A DNA stretch of 64,000 bases from Marinitoga aeolica (lineage in GTDB: Bacteria; Thermotogota; Thermotogae; Petrotogales; Petrotogaceae). Shown piece by piece: positions 51,368 to 60,317 of this stretch. Position 1 is the stretch's first letter, and every line of letters begins with the position of its first letter. The notes below the pieces were generated by a model. The model saw only the letters and a list, made by a program, of their open reading frames with translations, searched no databases and was not told the origin of the DNA. Where the stretch lies: assembly GCF_029910535.1 (NCBI RefSeq), contig NZ_CP069362.1:1922001-1986000 (forward strand), in the 5' to 3' direction. A program made the translations under genes and the position numbers.

Positions 51368-51371
51368 ACAA

Positions 51372-52037
51372 TCACTCCAAATTTATTTTATTTAAAATAA
51401 TATTTTTTATTTCTTTTACAACAGTTTCGATATTTTTTCCTGTAGTATCTACTATAATTGCATCATCGGCTGGTTTTAAAGGAGCAATTTTTCTAGTGGA
51501 ATCTGCCTTATCTCTTTTTTCAATGTCTTTTAAAATATCTTCTAGTTTTACATTTTTCCCTTTTCCGATTAATTCTTTATAACGCCTTTCTGCTCTTTCT
51601 TGAATAGAAGCGGTTAAAAATATTTTTACTTCAGCGTCAGGCAATACTACGGTACCAATATCTCTACCATCGATAACAACACCATGTTTTTTTGCAATAT
51701 TTCTCAAAATTTCATTTACTTTTTCACGAACAAACGGATTTTTTGCCACAATAGAAGCGGCTTTTCCGATTTCTGGAGTTCTAATCTGAAAATCTAGTTT
51801 TTCATCAAAAAGATAATAATCACCATTTATAATTTTCACGTTAAAAGTTTTCAACGCATTTATTATATCATTTTCATTATTTAAATCAAAATTTTTCTTC
51901 TTTAGATAATAGCCAAAAGCTCTATATAATGCACCGCTATCTAAATAATATAAATTGAATATTTGCGCAATTTTTTTTGCAATAGTACTTTTGCCTGATC
52001 CAGCTGGCCCATCAATAGCTACATTGAAGTTACTCAT
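51372..52037 (-). CDS. cmk: Cytidylate kinase
   Basis: The product is 221 aa from the ATG at 52037, since AGGAGGT lies 5 nt upstream; the open frame to 52052 starts within aspS. P-loop IDGPAGSGKSTIAKK, GRDIGTVVLPDAEVKIFLTA and the NMP-binding region are visible. It phosphorylates CMP and dCMP. The upstream neighbour aspS ends 12 bp before. Confidence 0.96.
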   Translation of the reverse strand: MSNFNVAIDGPAGSGKSTIAKKIAQIFNLYYLDSGALYRAFGYYLKKKNFDLNNENDIINALKTFNVKIINGDYYLFDEKLDFQIRTPEIGKAASIVAKNPFVREKVNEILRNIAKKHGVVIDGRDIGTVVLPDAEVKIFLTASIQERAERRYKELIGKGKNVKLEDILKDIEKRDKADSTRKIAPLKPADDAIIVDTTGKNIETVVKEIKNIILNKINLE

Positions 52038-52048
52038 TACATACCTCC

Positions 52049-53809
52049 TCAAAGATCTAATTTAATCTTTAATTCTTTCAATTGTTTTTCAGAAACAGCT
52101 GAAGGTGCTTCTGTCATTGGATCTGAACCACTTGCAGTTTTTGGGAAAGCAATAACTTCCTTAATAGATTCTTCTCCGGCCATTATTGCAATTAATCTAT
52201 CAAATCCTATAGCTGCTCCTCCGTGAGGTGGCGGTCCATATTTAAATGCTTCAATTAAAAATCCAAATTTTTCATTTATTTCTTTTTCTGATAAACCAAT
52301 TAATTCAAAAATCTTATTTTGTAGATCTCTTCTATGAATTCTTATACTGCCACTTGCCATTTCATACCCATTAATAACCAAATCATAACATTGTGCTCTT
52401 ATTTTTAATGGGTCAGAATCTGCATATTTTTCAAATTCATCTAATTTTGGCATGGTAAATGGATGATGTTCAGCAACCAATCTATTTTCTTCTTCATCCC
52501 ATGCAAACATAGGGAAATCAACAACCCATAATACATCAAATCCATCTTTTTTATCCATTTCTTCTCTAATTAATTTAACTCTAATATGTCCTAAAATTTT
52601 ATTTATTTCTTCTCTATTACCAACTAAAACAAATGCAATATCATTTTCTTTTAAAATATTATCTTCAACCATTTTATTTAATTCTGGTTCGGCAATTTTT
52701 TTAATAGATGATTTTATATTACCTTTTTCATTTTTTACCCATATTAATCCACCTGCGCCAACGGATTTTGCAAATTCTGTATATTCATCTATTCTTTTTC
52801 TTGAAAATTTATCAGCTTTATTTTCTAAAACAATTCCTCTAACTTTTTCTCCTTTTTCAATTGCATTTTTAATAAATGTTGCTCCAGTATTCTCAAATCT
52901 GTTTGTAAAATCTTGTATTTCTAATCCATATCGTGTATCTGGCTTATCAGAGCCATATTTATCCATTACTTCATCATATGTAAATCTTCTAAGAGGTAAT
53001 TTTAAATCATAATTAACTAATTCTTTAAATAATTTTTTTAATAATCCTTCTGTTAAATTTAAAATATCATCCATTTCTACAAATGACATTTCAAAATCTA
53101 TTTGTGAAAATTCAGGTTGTCTATCTGCTCTAAAATCTTCATCTCTAAAACATCTTGCAATCTGGAAATATCTATCAAATCCAGAAACCATCAATAATTG
53201 TTTGAATAATTGTGGTGATTGAGGTAAAGCATAAAAAGATCCTGGTTTTAATCTTGATGGAACTAAGAAATCTCTGGCACCTTCTGGAGTACTTTTAGTT
53301 AAATAAGGAGTTTCAATTTCCATAAAATCATTTTCAGAAAAATATTGTCTTGTAATTTGTAAAGCTTTATGTCTTAATAATAAATTATTTTTCATTTTGT
53401 CTTTTCTTAAATCCAAATATCTATATTTTAATCTTAAATTTTCAGATGTTTCCTCGTCTTTATTTACATAAATTGGTGGGGTTTCAGATTCAGATAGAAT
53501 TTCCAAATCTTCAACTAATATTTCAATTTCACCCGTTTTCATATTTTTATTAATAGCATCTTCAGGTCTTTTTCTAATTTTTCCTTTTATAGCTATAACA
53601 TATTCATTACCAACTTCTTTAGCAATATCATATATTTTCTTATTTTCTGGATCGATAACAAATTGGATTTTCCCATATCTATCTCTTAGTAATCCAAACT
53701 TAATGCCACCCAAATCCCTGATTCTCTCTACCCAACCATTCAAAATAACAGTTTTTCCGATATTTTTACTATTCAATTCACCGCATTTATGAGTTCTTTT
53801 TAAACGCAT
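52049..53809 (-). CDS. aspS: Aspartyl-tRNA synthetase, bacterial type
   Basis: The product is 586 aa, with an N-terminal OB-fold anticodon domain, class II catalytic core (FRDEDFRADRQPEFSQ as motif 2), the bacterial GAD insertion (about 300-420), and motif 3 GAAIGFDRLIAI. SD GGAGGTG before the ATG. It is the first gene of the long minus-strand run; I could not settle its promoter in the 211-bp divergent gap (53810-54020). Confidence 0.97.
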   Translation of the reverse strand: MRLKRTHKCGELNSKNIGKTVILNGWVERIRDLGGIKFGLLRDRYGKIQFVIDPENKKIYDIAKEVGNEYVIAIKGKIRKRPEDAINKNMKTGEIEILVEDLEILSESETPPIYVNKDEETSENLRLKYRYLDLRKDKMKNNLLLRHKALQITRQYFSENDFMEIETPYLTKSTPEGARDFLVPSRLKPGSFYALPQSPQLFKQLLMVSGFDRYFQIARCFRDEDFRADRQPEFSQIDFEMSFVEMDDILNLTEGLLKKLFKELVNYDLKLPLRRFTYDEVMDKYGSDKPDTRYGLEIQDFTNRFENTGATFIKNAIEKGEKVRGIVLENKADKFSRKRIDEYTEFAKSVGAGGLIWVKNEKGNIKSSIKKIAEPELNKMVEDNILKENDIAFVLVGNREEINKILGHIRVKLIREEMDKKDGFDVLWVVDFPMFAWDEEENRLVAEHHPFTMPKLDEFEKYADSDPLKIRAQCYDLVINGYEMASGSIRIHRRDLQNKIFELIGLSEKEINEKFGFLIEAFKYGPPPHGGAAIGFDRLIAIMAGEESIKEVIAFPKTASGSDPMTEAPSAVSEKQLKELKIKLDL

Positions 53810-53940
53810 TTGAACACCTCCAGATTTATATATTTTTAAGGAATTTGTTATAATAATATAGAAAATAAAATTAGTATCATCTATATTCTAAAAAAGTTTA
53901 TTAAAGTATATCATAAAAATGTGTCTAAAAATACCAATTT

Positions 53941-53974
53941 ATTTTACCATTTTTTTTGAATTTTGTGGTAAAAT
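53941..53974 (+). promoter_or_regulatory. Promoter and inverted repeat of the Omp-alpha gene
   Basis: TGG-TAAAAT (53966-53974) is an extended -10 about 47 bp before the ATG. ATTTTACCA (53941-53949) is its exact inverted repeat across a 16-nt spacer, so the -10 is one arm of a possible operator. Confidence 0.5.
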
Positions 53975-54020
53975 AGTACTGAGAGTTTGAAAATAATAAA
54001 AATTTTTTGGAGGTGTTAGG

Positions 54021-55352
54021 ATGAAAAAGCTTTTAATCATTTTAATGGTATTAGCTTTGGCTGTGTTTTCATTCGCAGCAACAACTTATAAGGATGTTCC
54101 TGTTAATCACTGGGCATTCGATTCAATTGAAAGATTATCATCATTAGGAATTATTGAAGGATTTCCAGATGGAACATATCAGGGATTATCTCAAGTAAAT
54201 AGATACCAACTTACAGTAGCTTTAGACAGAGCATTAAAGTATGTAGAACAACAGTTATTTGCAACATTGGCCGAAAAGGTAGTTACACTGGATAAACAAG
54301 TTCAACAAATATCCAAACAATCAAAAGGATTATCAAAAGATGAAGTAAATGCAATGATTAAAAGTGCAATGGCAAATATTGACACAACTTCTTTAGATAA
54401 TAAAATTAACGAATTAGAAGCATCAATAAATGAATTGAAGAGTGCATATGATGTTATTAGCTTTTTAAGTTCAAAGATCGATAATGTTGAAAAGAAAGTA
54501 TCTGCGTTAGAATCAAACAAAACAGTTGAACAAAAAATTGCATCTTTAGAAAATGACTTAAATACATTAAAATCATTATCAACGGATTTAGATGCATTAA
54601 AGAAAGATGTTGCTTCAAATAAAGCAGCAATAGAATCAATAGGTGTTTTAGCAAATAAATTAGCAGATTTAGAAACAAAAGTAAATGCAATTGATTTAGA
54701 TTCTGTTAAATCAGAAATATCTGCTTTTGAATCTAAATTAGCTTCAAAAGCAGATATGGATTCAGTAAATACTGCTATTGATACAAAAGTAGCAGAATAT
54801 TTAAAGGATTATGCAAAATTATCAGATTTAGAAAATTTAAATATCGATTCTTTAGTAAACAGAGTTGCTTCAGTTGAAACAGACTTAAATACATTAAAAA
54901 CCAATATGACAAAAATTGATGAATTAAGTACAAATCTTGAAAGTGTAAAGACTTCAGTAAATGCAAATTCAGAAAAAATAAAAGAACTAGGATTAAGGTT
55001 TGATAATTATGTAACAAAAGACACATTAAAAGAATATCCAACATTTGCAGATTTGAAACAATATGCAACATTAGGCGATTTAAATGCATCATTGAAAAAT
55101 TATGCATTAAAAACAGATTTAAGCAAATATGCAGTAGCAGCTGATGTTGATTCTAAACTTGGAAATTACGTGACAAAAACAGATTTAGAAGCACAATTAG
55201 AGAAATACGCAACATCAGATTCTATTGTTGATAAAGCAAGAGTAGATAAAATTGAAAAAACTGCGAATCAAGCAAATATTTTAGCCTGGTTAGGAATATT
55301 AGCAGGTGTTGCAGGAATTGCTATTTACTTTATTAATCCTTCTAATTATTAA
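54021..55352 (+). CDS. Omp-alpha type coiled-coil outer-membrane tether with SLH domain
   Basis: The product is 443 aa. Residues 1-19 are a signal peptide. Residues 21-80 form an SLH domain (YKDVPVNHWAFDSIERLSSLGIIEGFPDG..., split). Residues 85-415 are an almost unbroken coiled coil with heptads and recurring NTLK, KLADLE and YVTKTDLE segments. Residues 419-438 are a C-terminal membrane helix. This is the architecture of Thermotoga Omp-alpha, which spans the periplasm, with SLH towards the cell wall and the C-terminal helix in the outer membrane. SD GGAGGTG precedes the ATG. It is single, with its own promoter and terminator. Confidence 0.9.
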   Translation: MKKLLIILMVLALAVFSFAATTYKDVPVNHWAFDSIERLSSLGIIEGFPDGTYQGLSQVNRYQLTVALDRALKYVEQQLFATLAEKVVTLDKQVQQISKQSKGLSKDEVNAMIKSAMANIDTTSLDNKINELEASINELKSAYDVISFLSSKIDNVEKKVSALESNKTVEQKIASLENDLNTLKSLSTDLDALKKDVASNKAAIESIGVLANKLADLETKVNAIDLDSVKSEISAFESKLASKADMDSVNTAIDTKVAEYLKDYAKLSDLENLNIDSLVNRVASVETDLNTLKTNMTKIDELSTNLESVKTSVNANSEKIKELGLRFDNYVTKDTLKEYPTFADLKQYATLGDLNASLKNYALKTDLSKYAVAADVDSKLGNYVTKTDLEAQLEKYATSDSIVDKARVDKIEKTANQANILAWLGILAGVAGIAIYFINPSNY

Positions 55353-55365
55353 TATTATTATTAAT

Positions 55366-55399
55366 AATCCCTTCGAATTTATTTCGAGGGGATTTTTTA
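55366..55399 (+). terminator. Omp-alpha gene terminator
   Basis: A 12-bp stem, AATCCCTTCGAA with TTCGAGGGGATT (one T-G pair), then TTTTTAATTTT. Confidence 0.85.
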
Positions 55400-55452
55400 A
55401 TTTTATGATATAATATAATATAAATTAATAATAATCCTTTTGGAGGTGAACT

Positions 55453-55659
55453 ATGAAAAGAGATAAAAATTTTAGCTGGAAAGAAAAGTTTGATGAATAT
55501 AAAAATAACGATGAAATGAAAGAAGAATTAAATAAATTTAGATCCGGATATTATAGAAGGAATGACGATTGTACAGAATGTTTGCAATGTATAGGAACAA
55601 TTGCTGTTGCTGATACATGTTGTGAATGTGCTGGAGGAGATCTTTGCCCGTGCATTTAA
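55453..55659 (+). CDS. Small cysteine-rich protein of unknown function
   Basis: The product is 68 aa with SD GGAGGTG. Residues 1-37 are charged and helical. Residues 38-68 hold eight cysteines in a dense pattern (DDCTECLQC, then DTCCECAGG and LCPCI), with the short neutral stretch IGTIAVAD between. No signal peptide is present. The last 10 bp overlap the next (membrane protein) gene. A metal-binding or disulfide-rich role, or a modified peptide, can be imagined but none is shown. I do not recognise the family. Confidence 0.75.
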   Translation: MKRDKNFSWKEKFDEYKNNDEMKEELNKFRSGYYRRNDDCTECLQCIGTIAVADTCCECAGGDLCPCI

Positions 55660-56132
55660 TAAAGAATAAAATTGTTCAAACCAGCGTATATTTAGTAATT
55701 GCATTTCTGTTATATATGATTTCAAAAATTTTTCATATAGCACCAAATATAATACCTTTATTGTTACCAATTTTCATACCACTGTTGAATAATCTTTATC
55801 ATTCTATTATTTTCACAGTGGGATTTTTCTTTTTGAATTTATTTGTTGGATTACATATGCAAGTTTTACCATTAATTCTATTATTTTTCTTGCCTTTAAT
55901 TTTGTTTATCTATTCAAAAAAATACATATACTCCATAATTACTTCCATTATTTCAATATCTATTTTTTTATCTTTTTTTAAATTTTTGATTCCTTCTTTT
56001 TTAAAGGAAAATAAAATATTATATATATTATCCATTTTATCTTATTTAATCGGAATCCATATATATAACATTATAATTATTGAATTATCAACAAGAGTAA
56101 AAAAATATTTGAATAAATATTTGGAGGGGTAA
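55650..56132 (+). CDS. Polytopic membrane protein coupled to the Cys-rich gene
   Basis: About 160 aa. GTG at 55650 is taken as the start because GGAGGAGA (55633-55640) lies 9 nt upstream; the open frame extends back to 55626 inside the Cys-rich gene. Five or six hydrophobic helices cover nearly all the protein, with short loops and a basic tail. It overlaps the preceding gene by 10 bp and is followed 1 bp later by the transglycosylase gene, so the three form one unit. Family not recognised. Confidence 0.7.
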   Translation: MHLIKNKIVQTSVYLVIAFLLYMISKIFHIAPNIIPLLLPIFIPLLNNLYHSIIFTVGFFFLNLFVGLHMQVLPLILLFFLPLILFIYSKKYIYSIITSIISISIFLSFFKFLIPSFLKENKILYILSILSYLIGIHIYNIIIIELSTRVKKYLNKYLEG

Positions 56133-56133
56133 T

Positions 56134-57309
56134 ATGAAAAAAACTATATTATTATTTTTTCTGGTTTTATCTATATTATTGTATTCTGATAGTGACCCGT
56201 TTTCAATGCCAGATATTAATACTGATGTAAACATGGATATTAGCATGGATAATATGTTTGATACAGATTTATTTTCTGAAGATTTTAATAAATATTTTGA
56301 AGAAATGAATCAAGAATGGAATGAGCATTTGCAATATATGGACGAACAATGGAGAAAATTATACGAAGAAAGTCAAAAAGAGTGGGATAAATATTATGAA
56401 GAATATGCTAAACAAGAAGCAGAATTTATGAAGAAATTTGAAAAAATATGGGGTGAAACCTTCGAATATACACCTGATAAATGGTACGATTTTTCCGATG
56501 ATTTAAAATCTTTTAGTATAGTCACTTTTAAAGGTGATGAGAAAAATAAATATGGATATGTAGAAGTTAAGATCATAACTGATAAAAATGAATCTAAGCA
56601 AGAAATTGAAAAGAAAATAAAGAAACAGGCAGAAAAAACTATTAATAAAAAAGATGAATATACAAAAAAACCTATTTTGGATAATCTTGTTAAGAAAGAA
56701 GATATAGAGAAATCTAAAATAGTAAAAGAAAAAGAAATAAATAACAAAGTTGTTTATATAGCGAAAATTCCCATTATAAATAATCCATTTTTAGAAAGAG
56801 CAAAAGGATATATTCCTTTAATTACAGAGATGAAAAATAAATATGGAATACCAAGACCATTTATTCTCTCTATAATACAGAAAGAATCTTCATTTTTACC
56901 AAAAGCAAAATCAAGAAGTGGAGCATTAGGATTAATGCAATTAATTCCAAGATATGCTGCTACTGAAGCATACATTTACTTATATAAAAGAAAACCTAAT
57001 CCAAGATCATTAGTATATGAACTATATGATCCAGAAAAAAATGTGTTATATGGAACAACCTATATATATTTATTGCATAAAAGATATTTTAAATTCGAAA
57101 AAGAATATGCAAAAAGGAAATATATGGTTATTGCCAGTTATAATATGGGGCCTGTTGCAATTTCTAAAAAAGTAAGAAGTTTAAATATTGATAATATGAA
57201 TTTATCTTCGCTGTATAATTATTTATTAAATAACACTAGAAAAGAAACATCTGATTACTTAAAAAAAGTTTTACAATATGAAAGAAAATGGAATAAAATT
57301 TATCCTTAG
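56134..57309 (+). CDS. MltC-like lytic transglycosylase
   Basis: The product is 391 aa. Residues 1-18 are a signal peptide, followed by an acidic helical region (about 20-105) rich in Trp, Glu and Met. Residues 110-215 resemble the MltC/DUF3393 N-terminal domain (WYDFSDDLKSFSIVTFKG). The SLT domain (about 230-385) has catalytic Glu in QKESSFLPKAKSRSGALG, then GLMQLIP and ASYNMGP. It cleaves peptidoglycan glycan strands. No lipobox was seen, unlike E. coli MltC. SD GGAGGGG before the ATG. Confidence 0.85.
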   Translation: MKKTILLFFLVLSILLYSDSDPFSMPDINTDVNMDISMDNMFDTDLFSEDFNKYFEEMNQEWNEHLQYMDEQWRKLYEESQKEWDKYYEEYAKQEAEFMKKFEKIWGETFEYTPDKWYDFSDDLKSFSIVTFKGDEKNKYGYVEVKIITDKNESKQEIEKKIKKQAEKTINKKDEYTKKPILDNLVKKEDIEKSKIVKEKEINNKVVYIAKIPIINNPFLERAKGYIPLITEMKNKYGIPRPFILSIIQKESSFLPKAKSRSGALGLMQLIPRYAATEAYIYLYKRKPNPRSLVYELYDPEKNVLYGTTYIYLLHKRYFKFEKEYAKRKYMVIASYNMGPVAISKKVRSLNIDNMNLSSLYNYLLNNTRKETSDYLKKVLQYERKWNKIYP

Positions 57310-57321
57310 GGGAGTGATTAT

Positions 57322-58179
57322 ATGAGAAAAAGAATTTTAGGTAAAACTAATGAAAAGTTATCTGTTGTTGGATTTGGGGGAATAATTTTAGATGGATTAG
57401 ATGAAAAAACTGCACAGAAGTATATAGATGCTGCTATTGATTATGATGTAAATTATTTTGATGTATCACCTTCTTATGGGAATGCAGAAGAAGTTATGGG
57501 GCCTGTTTTGGAAAAATATAGAAAAAAAATTTTTTTATCATGTAAAACAGATTCATATGATTATGCCAACGTAAAAAAGGATTTGGAAACGTCTTTAAAG
57601 AAATTAAAAACAGATTATTTTGACTTATATCAATTTCATGCAATTACTGAAATTAGAGAAGTAGATATGATTTTTTCACAGGGGGGAATAGATGCATTAA
57701 TTGAAGCTAGAGAAAAGGGTTTAATAAAATATATTGGTTTTTCTTCACATTCTCAAGAAGCAGCTTCAGCTATGATGGATAGATTTGATTTTGACACTAT
57801 CATGTTTCCTGTAAATTTTGCTAATTGGGAAAAAGGTTATTTTGGTGAAATTGTATTAAAAAAAGCTAAAGAAAAGAATATGGGGATTATTGCCATAAAA
57901 ACATTAGCAAAAAGAAAATGGTTAGAAAACGAAAACAGAGGTAATCTTAGAACATGGTATAAACCTGTTGAAAATAAAGAAGAAGCAGAATTGGCTATGA
58001 AATTCACATTATCTAAAGGGGTTACAACCTGCGTTAGTCCAAATGATTTTGAAAGATTTACCTGGATGTGTGAAATAGAAAAAGAACTTGATGAGACACT
58101 TTCGGAAAATGATATGAAAAAAATACATGAACTAATAAAAGAATTGAACCCTGTTTTTCCATTGTTAAAAAGGGATTAA
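57322..58179 (+). CDS. Aldo-keto reductase
   Basis: The product is 285 aa, slightly shorter than the common 300-330 aa. The tetrad residues appear in YFDVSPSYGNAEE (Asp, Tyr), LSCKTDSY (Lys) and LYQFHAI (His). The NADP-binding C-terminus is atypical (KGVTTCVSPNDFERF) and the C-terminal CEIEKELDETLSENDMKKI helix is common in the YgdS/ferredoxin-linked subgroup, but I saw no Fe-S Cys cluster. It follows the transglycosylase by 12 bp with its own SD (GGGGAGTGA). Substrate unknown. Confidence 0.9.
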   Translation: MRKRILGKTNEKLSVVGFGGIILDGLDEKTAQKYIDAAIDYDVNYFDVSPSYGNAEEVMGPVLEKYRKKIFLSCKTDSYDYANVKKDLETSLKKLKTDYFDLYQFHAITEIREVDMIFSQGGIDALIEAREKGLIKYIGFSSHSQEAASAMMDRFDFDTIMFPVNFANWEKGYFGEIVLKKAKEKNMGIIAIKTLAKRKWLENENRGNLRTWYKPVENKEEAELAMKFTLSKGVTTCVSPNDFERFTWMCEIEKELDETLSENDMKKIHELIKELNPVFPLLKRD

Positions 58180-58209
58180 AAAAGCTCCGGATTGAACCGG
58201 AGCTTTTTT
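58178..58209. terminator. Bidirectional terminator between aldo-keto reductase and dnaK
   Basis: AAAAAAGCTCCGG/CCGGAGCTTTTTT, 13-bp perfect stem with 6-nt loop and T-runs on both strands. It overlaps both stop regions. Confidence 0.92.
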
Positions 58210-60025
58210 AATTATTTGGATTTTGTGTATCTTCTGGATTTGGTCCAGGATTTGCACCAGCATTAGCTGTTTGTTGTGCTTGTTGATAAATAAATTGTCC
58301 TAATTTCATTGATTCATTTTTCAAATCTTCCATAACAATCTTTAATTTTGCAATATCATTCTTATTTATAGCATCTCTTACCTCATTAATTAATGACTCT
58401 AATCTTGTTCTTTGATCTTCTGGAACTTTATCTTTATTTTCATTAATTAACTTTTCTACTTGATATGCTAAATCATCAGCCTGGTTTTTAAGCTCAATTT
58501 CTTCTCTCTTTCTCTTATCTTGTTCTTCATATTCTTGAGCTTCTCTAATCATTCTTTCAATATCTTCTGAAGATAGTTTGTTTCTTCCTGTAACAACCAT
58601 TGATTGTTGTTTTCCAGTACCTAAATCTTTAGCTGAAACATTAACAATACCATTAGCATCTATATCAAATGAAACTTCTATTTGTGGAACTCCTCTTGGT
58701 GCTGGTGGTATTCCAGTTAATTTAAAGCTTCCTAAAAAGAAATTATCTCTTGCAAGAGGTCTTTCTCCCTGGAATACTCCAATTTCAACTTCAGTTTGGA
58801 AGTCTGCTGCTGTTGTAAATACTTTACTTTTTCTAATTGGTATTTTACTATTTTTTGGAATAATAACTTCCATTAATCCACCTTTAACTTCAACACCTAA
58901 AGACAGTGGTGTAACATCAACCAATACTAAGTCTTGTTCAGTATTACCTGTCATGATAGCTGCCTGAACTGCAGCACCTACAGCAACAGCTTCATCAGGG
59001 TTAACACCTTTACTTGGTTCTTTCTGGAATATTGATTTTACCAATTCTTGTACAGCAGGAATTCTTGTAGAACCACCAACTAACAATACATCATCAATTT
59101 CCTGAGCTGATAATCCAGCATCTTTTAATGCTGTTTCTATTGGGCCTCTTGTTGATTCAACTAAATCTCTTACCAATTCTTCGAATTTCTTTCTTGTTAA
59201 TGTTTTTTGTAAGTGAACTGGTTGCCCGTTAACTACCGTAATAAATGGTAAATTAATTTCTGTTTCTAATTTTGTTGATAATTCAATTTTTGCTGTTTCT
59301 GCAGCTTCTTTTAACCTTTGCATTGCCTGCCTATCACCAGATATATCAGAACCATGTTCTTTCTTAAACTCTTCTACTAACCAATTAATGATTCTTTGGT
59401 CAAAATCGTCACCACCAAGATGGTTATTACCTGATGTAGAAACTACTTCAATAACTCCTTCTCCAACATCCAAAATAGAAACGTCAAACGTACCTCCACC
59501 AAGGTCATATACTACGATTTTTTTATCTTCGTGAACTTTGTTCAAACCAAATGCTATTGATGCAGCTGTAGGTTCATTTATAATTCTCAAAACTTCTAAA
59601 CCTGCAATTTCTCCAGCTTCTTTTGTTGCTTGTCTTTGCGCGTCGTTGAAATATGCTGGAACTGTGATAACAGCTTTTTTGATTTTACCACCCAAATATG
59701 CTTCAGCATCTCTTACTAATTTTTGCAAAACAAAAGCGCTAATTTGTTGTGGGGTGAAACTTTTGTTATCAACAGTCACTTTATAATCTGAACCCATTTT
59801 TCTTTTAATTGATCTAATTGTTCTTTCTGGATGTAGAACGACTTGTCTTTTTGCAGGTTCGCCTACAATAACTGTTCCGTCTTTTGAAAAATGTACAATC
59901 GAAGGTGTTGTTCTTTTACCTTCGGCATTAGGTATAACTTCAACGTTTCCATCTGGCTTCATCCATGCTATTGCTGAGTTGGTTGTACCAAGGTCAATAC
60001 CAACTACATATTCTTTTTCGGCCAT
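58208..60025 (-). CDS. dnaK: Chaperone DnaK (Hsp70)
   Basis: The product is 605 aa, within the normal range for thermophiles. The ATPase domain starts [14 protein letters not shown], with [14 protein letters not shown] and [13 protein letters not shown]; the substrate domain begins near residue 380 ([13 protein letters not shown]). The C-terminal tail is rich in Gln, Asn and Pro ([17 protein letters not shown]). SD AGGAGGT. It is transcribed alone; no grpE, dnaJ or hrcA is in the window. A CIRCE-like repeat lies upstream. Confidence 0.97.
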   Translation of the reverse strand: MAEKEYVVGIDLGTTNSAIAWMKPDGNVEVIPNAEGKRTTPSIVHFSKDGTVIVGEPAKRQVVLHPERTIRSIKRKMGSDYKVTVDNKSFTPQQISAFVLQKLVRDAEAYLGGKIKKAVITVPAYFNDAQRQATKEAGEIAGLEVLRIINEPTAASIAFGLNKVHEDKKIVVYDLGGGTFDVSILDVGEGVIEVVSTSGNNHLGGDDFDQRIINWLVEEFKKEHGSDISGDRQAMQRLKEAAETAKIELSTKLETEINLPFITVVNGQPVHLQKTLTRKKFEELVRDLVESTRGPIETALKDAGLSAQEIDDVLLVGGSTRIPAVQELVKSIFQKEPSKGVNPDEAVAVGAAVQAAIMTGNTEQDLVLVDVTPLSLGVEVKGGLMEVIIPKNSKIPIRKSKVFTTAADFQTEVEIGVFQGERPLARDNFFLGSFKLTGIPPAPRGVPQIEVSFDIDANGIVNVSAKDLGTGKQQSMVVTGRNKLSSEDIERMIREAQEYEEQDKRKREEIELKNQADDLAYQVEKLINENKDKVPEDQRTRLESLINEVRDAINKNDIAKLKIVMEDLKNESMKLGQFIYQQAQQTANAGANPGPNPEDTQNPNN

Positions 60026-60066
60026 ATTATCTACCTCCTTAATTTAAACTTTTGATTTCCGTATAT

Positions 60067-60097
60067 ATTATACTCCAAAAAAAGGAAAAATGTTCAA
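60067..60097 (-). promoter_or_regulatory. Possible dnaK promoter
   Basis: On the minus strand TTGAAC (60097-60092), 19-bp spacer, TATAAT (60072-60067). The spacer is long. A second candidate -10 lies near 60140-60165, closer to the CIRCE-like repeat. Confidence 0.4.
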
Positions 60098-60177
60098 TTG
60101 AAATATTTTTTTAACAAACTTTTATAATTAACTAATAATAAATATTATAGCTATATATAATTTTTAATTTACCAAAA

Positions 60178-60210
60178 TTTATAGCAATCTTAACTATAGA
60201 TTGCTATAAA
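60178..60210. promoter_or_regulatory. CIRCE-like inverted repeat between dnaK and argS
   Basis: TTTATAGCAATC (60178-60189), 9-nt spacer, GATTGCTATAAA (60199-60210): a perfect 12-bp inverted repeat. CIRCE, the HrcA operator, is TTAGCACTC-N9-GAGTGCTAA; the spacer matches exactly and the TAGCAxTC core differs by one base per arm. It is about 150 bp upstream of dnaK and 108 bp upstream of argS. HrcA binding is an inference. Confidence 0.45.
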
Positions 60211-60270
60211 AATAAAATCAAAAAGAATAGATTCCATTATATTAATTTATTCTTTTTTTAACAAAATCTA

Positions 60271-60279
60271 TGTTATAAT
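60271..60279 (+). promoter_or_regulatory. argS extended -10 promoter
   Basis: TG-T-TATAAT, about 39 bp before the argS ATG. A TTAACA 10 bp upstream is too close to be the -35. Confidence 0.5.
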
Positions 60280-60317
60280 TATAATAATAAAAACAACAAT
60301 GAAAGGGGAGTGAAATT

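Noticed and set aside
54302-55107. Leu-rich frames antisense to the Omp-alpha gene
   Set aside because: They are the reverse reading of the coiled-coil Lys/Asn/Asp codons (AAT/AAA/GAT), a compositional artefact.
60258-60279. TTAACA as the argS -35 box
   Set aside because: Only 10 bp separate it from TATAAT; the TGn extended -10 explains the site better.
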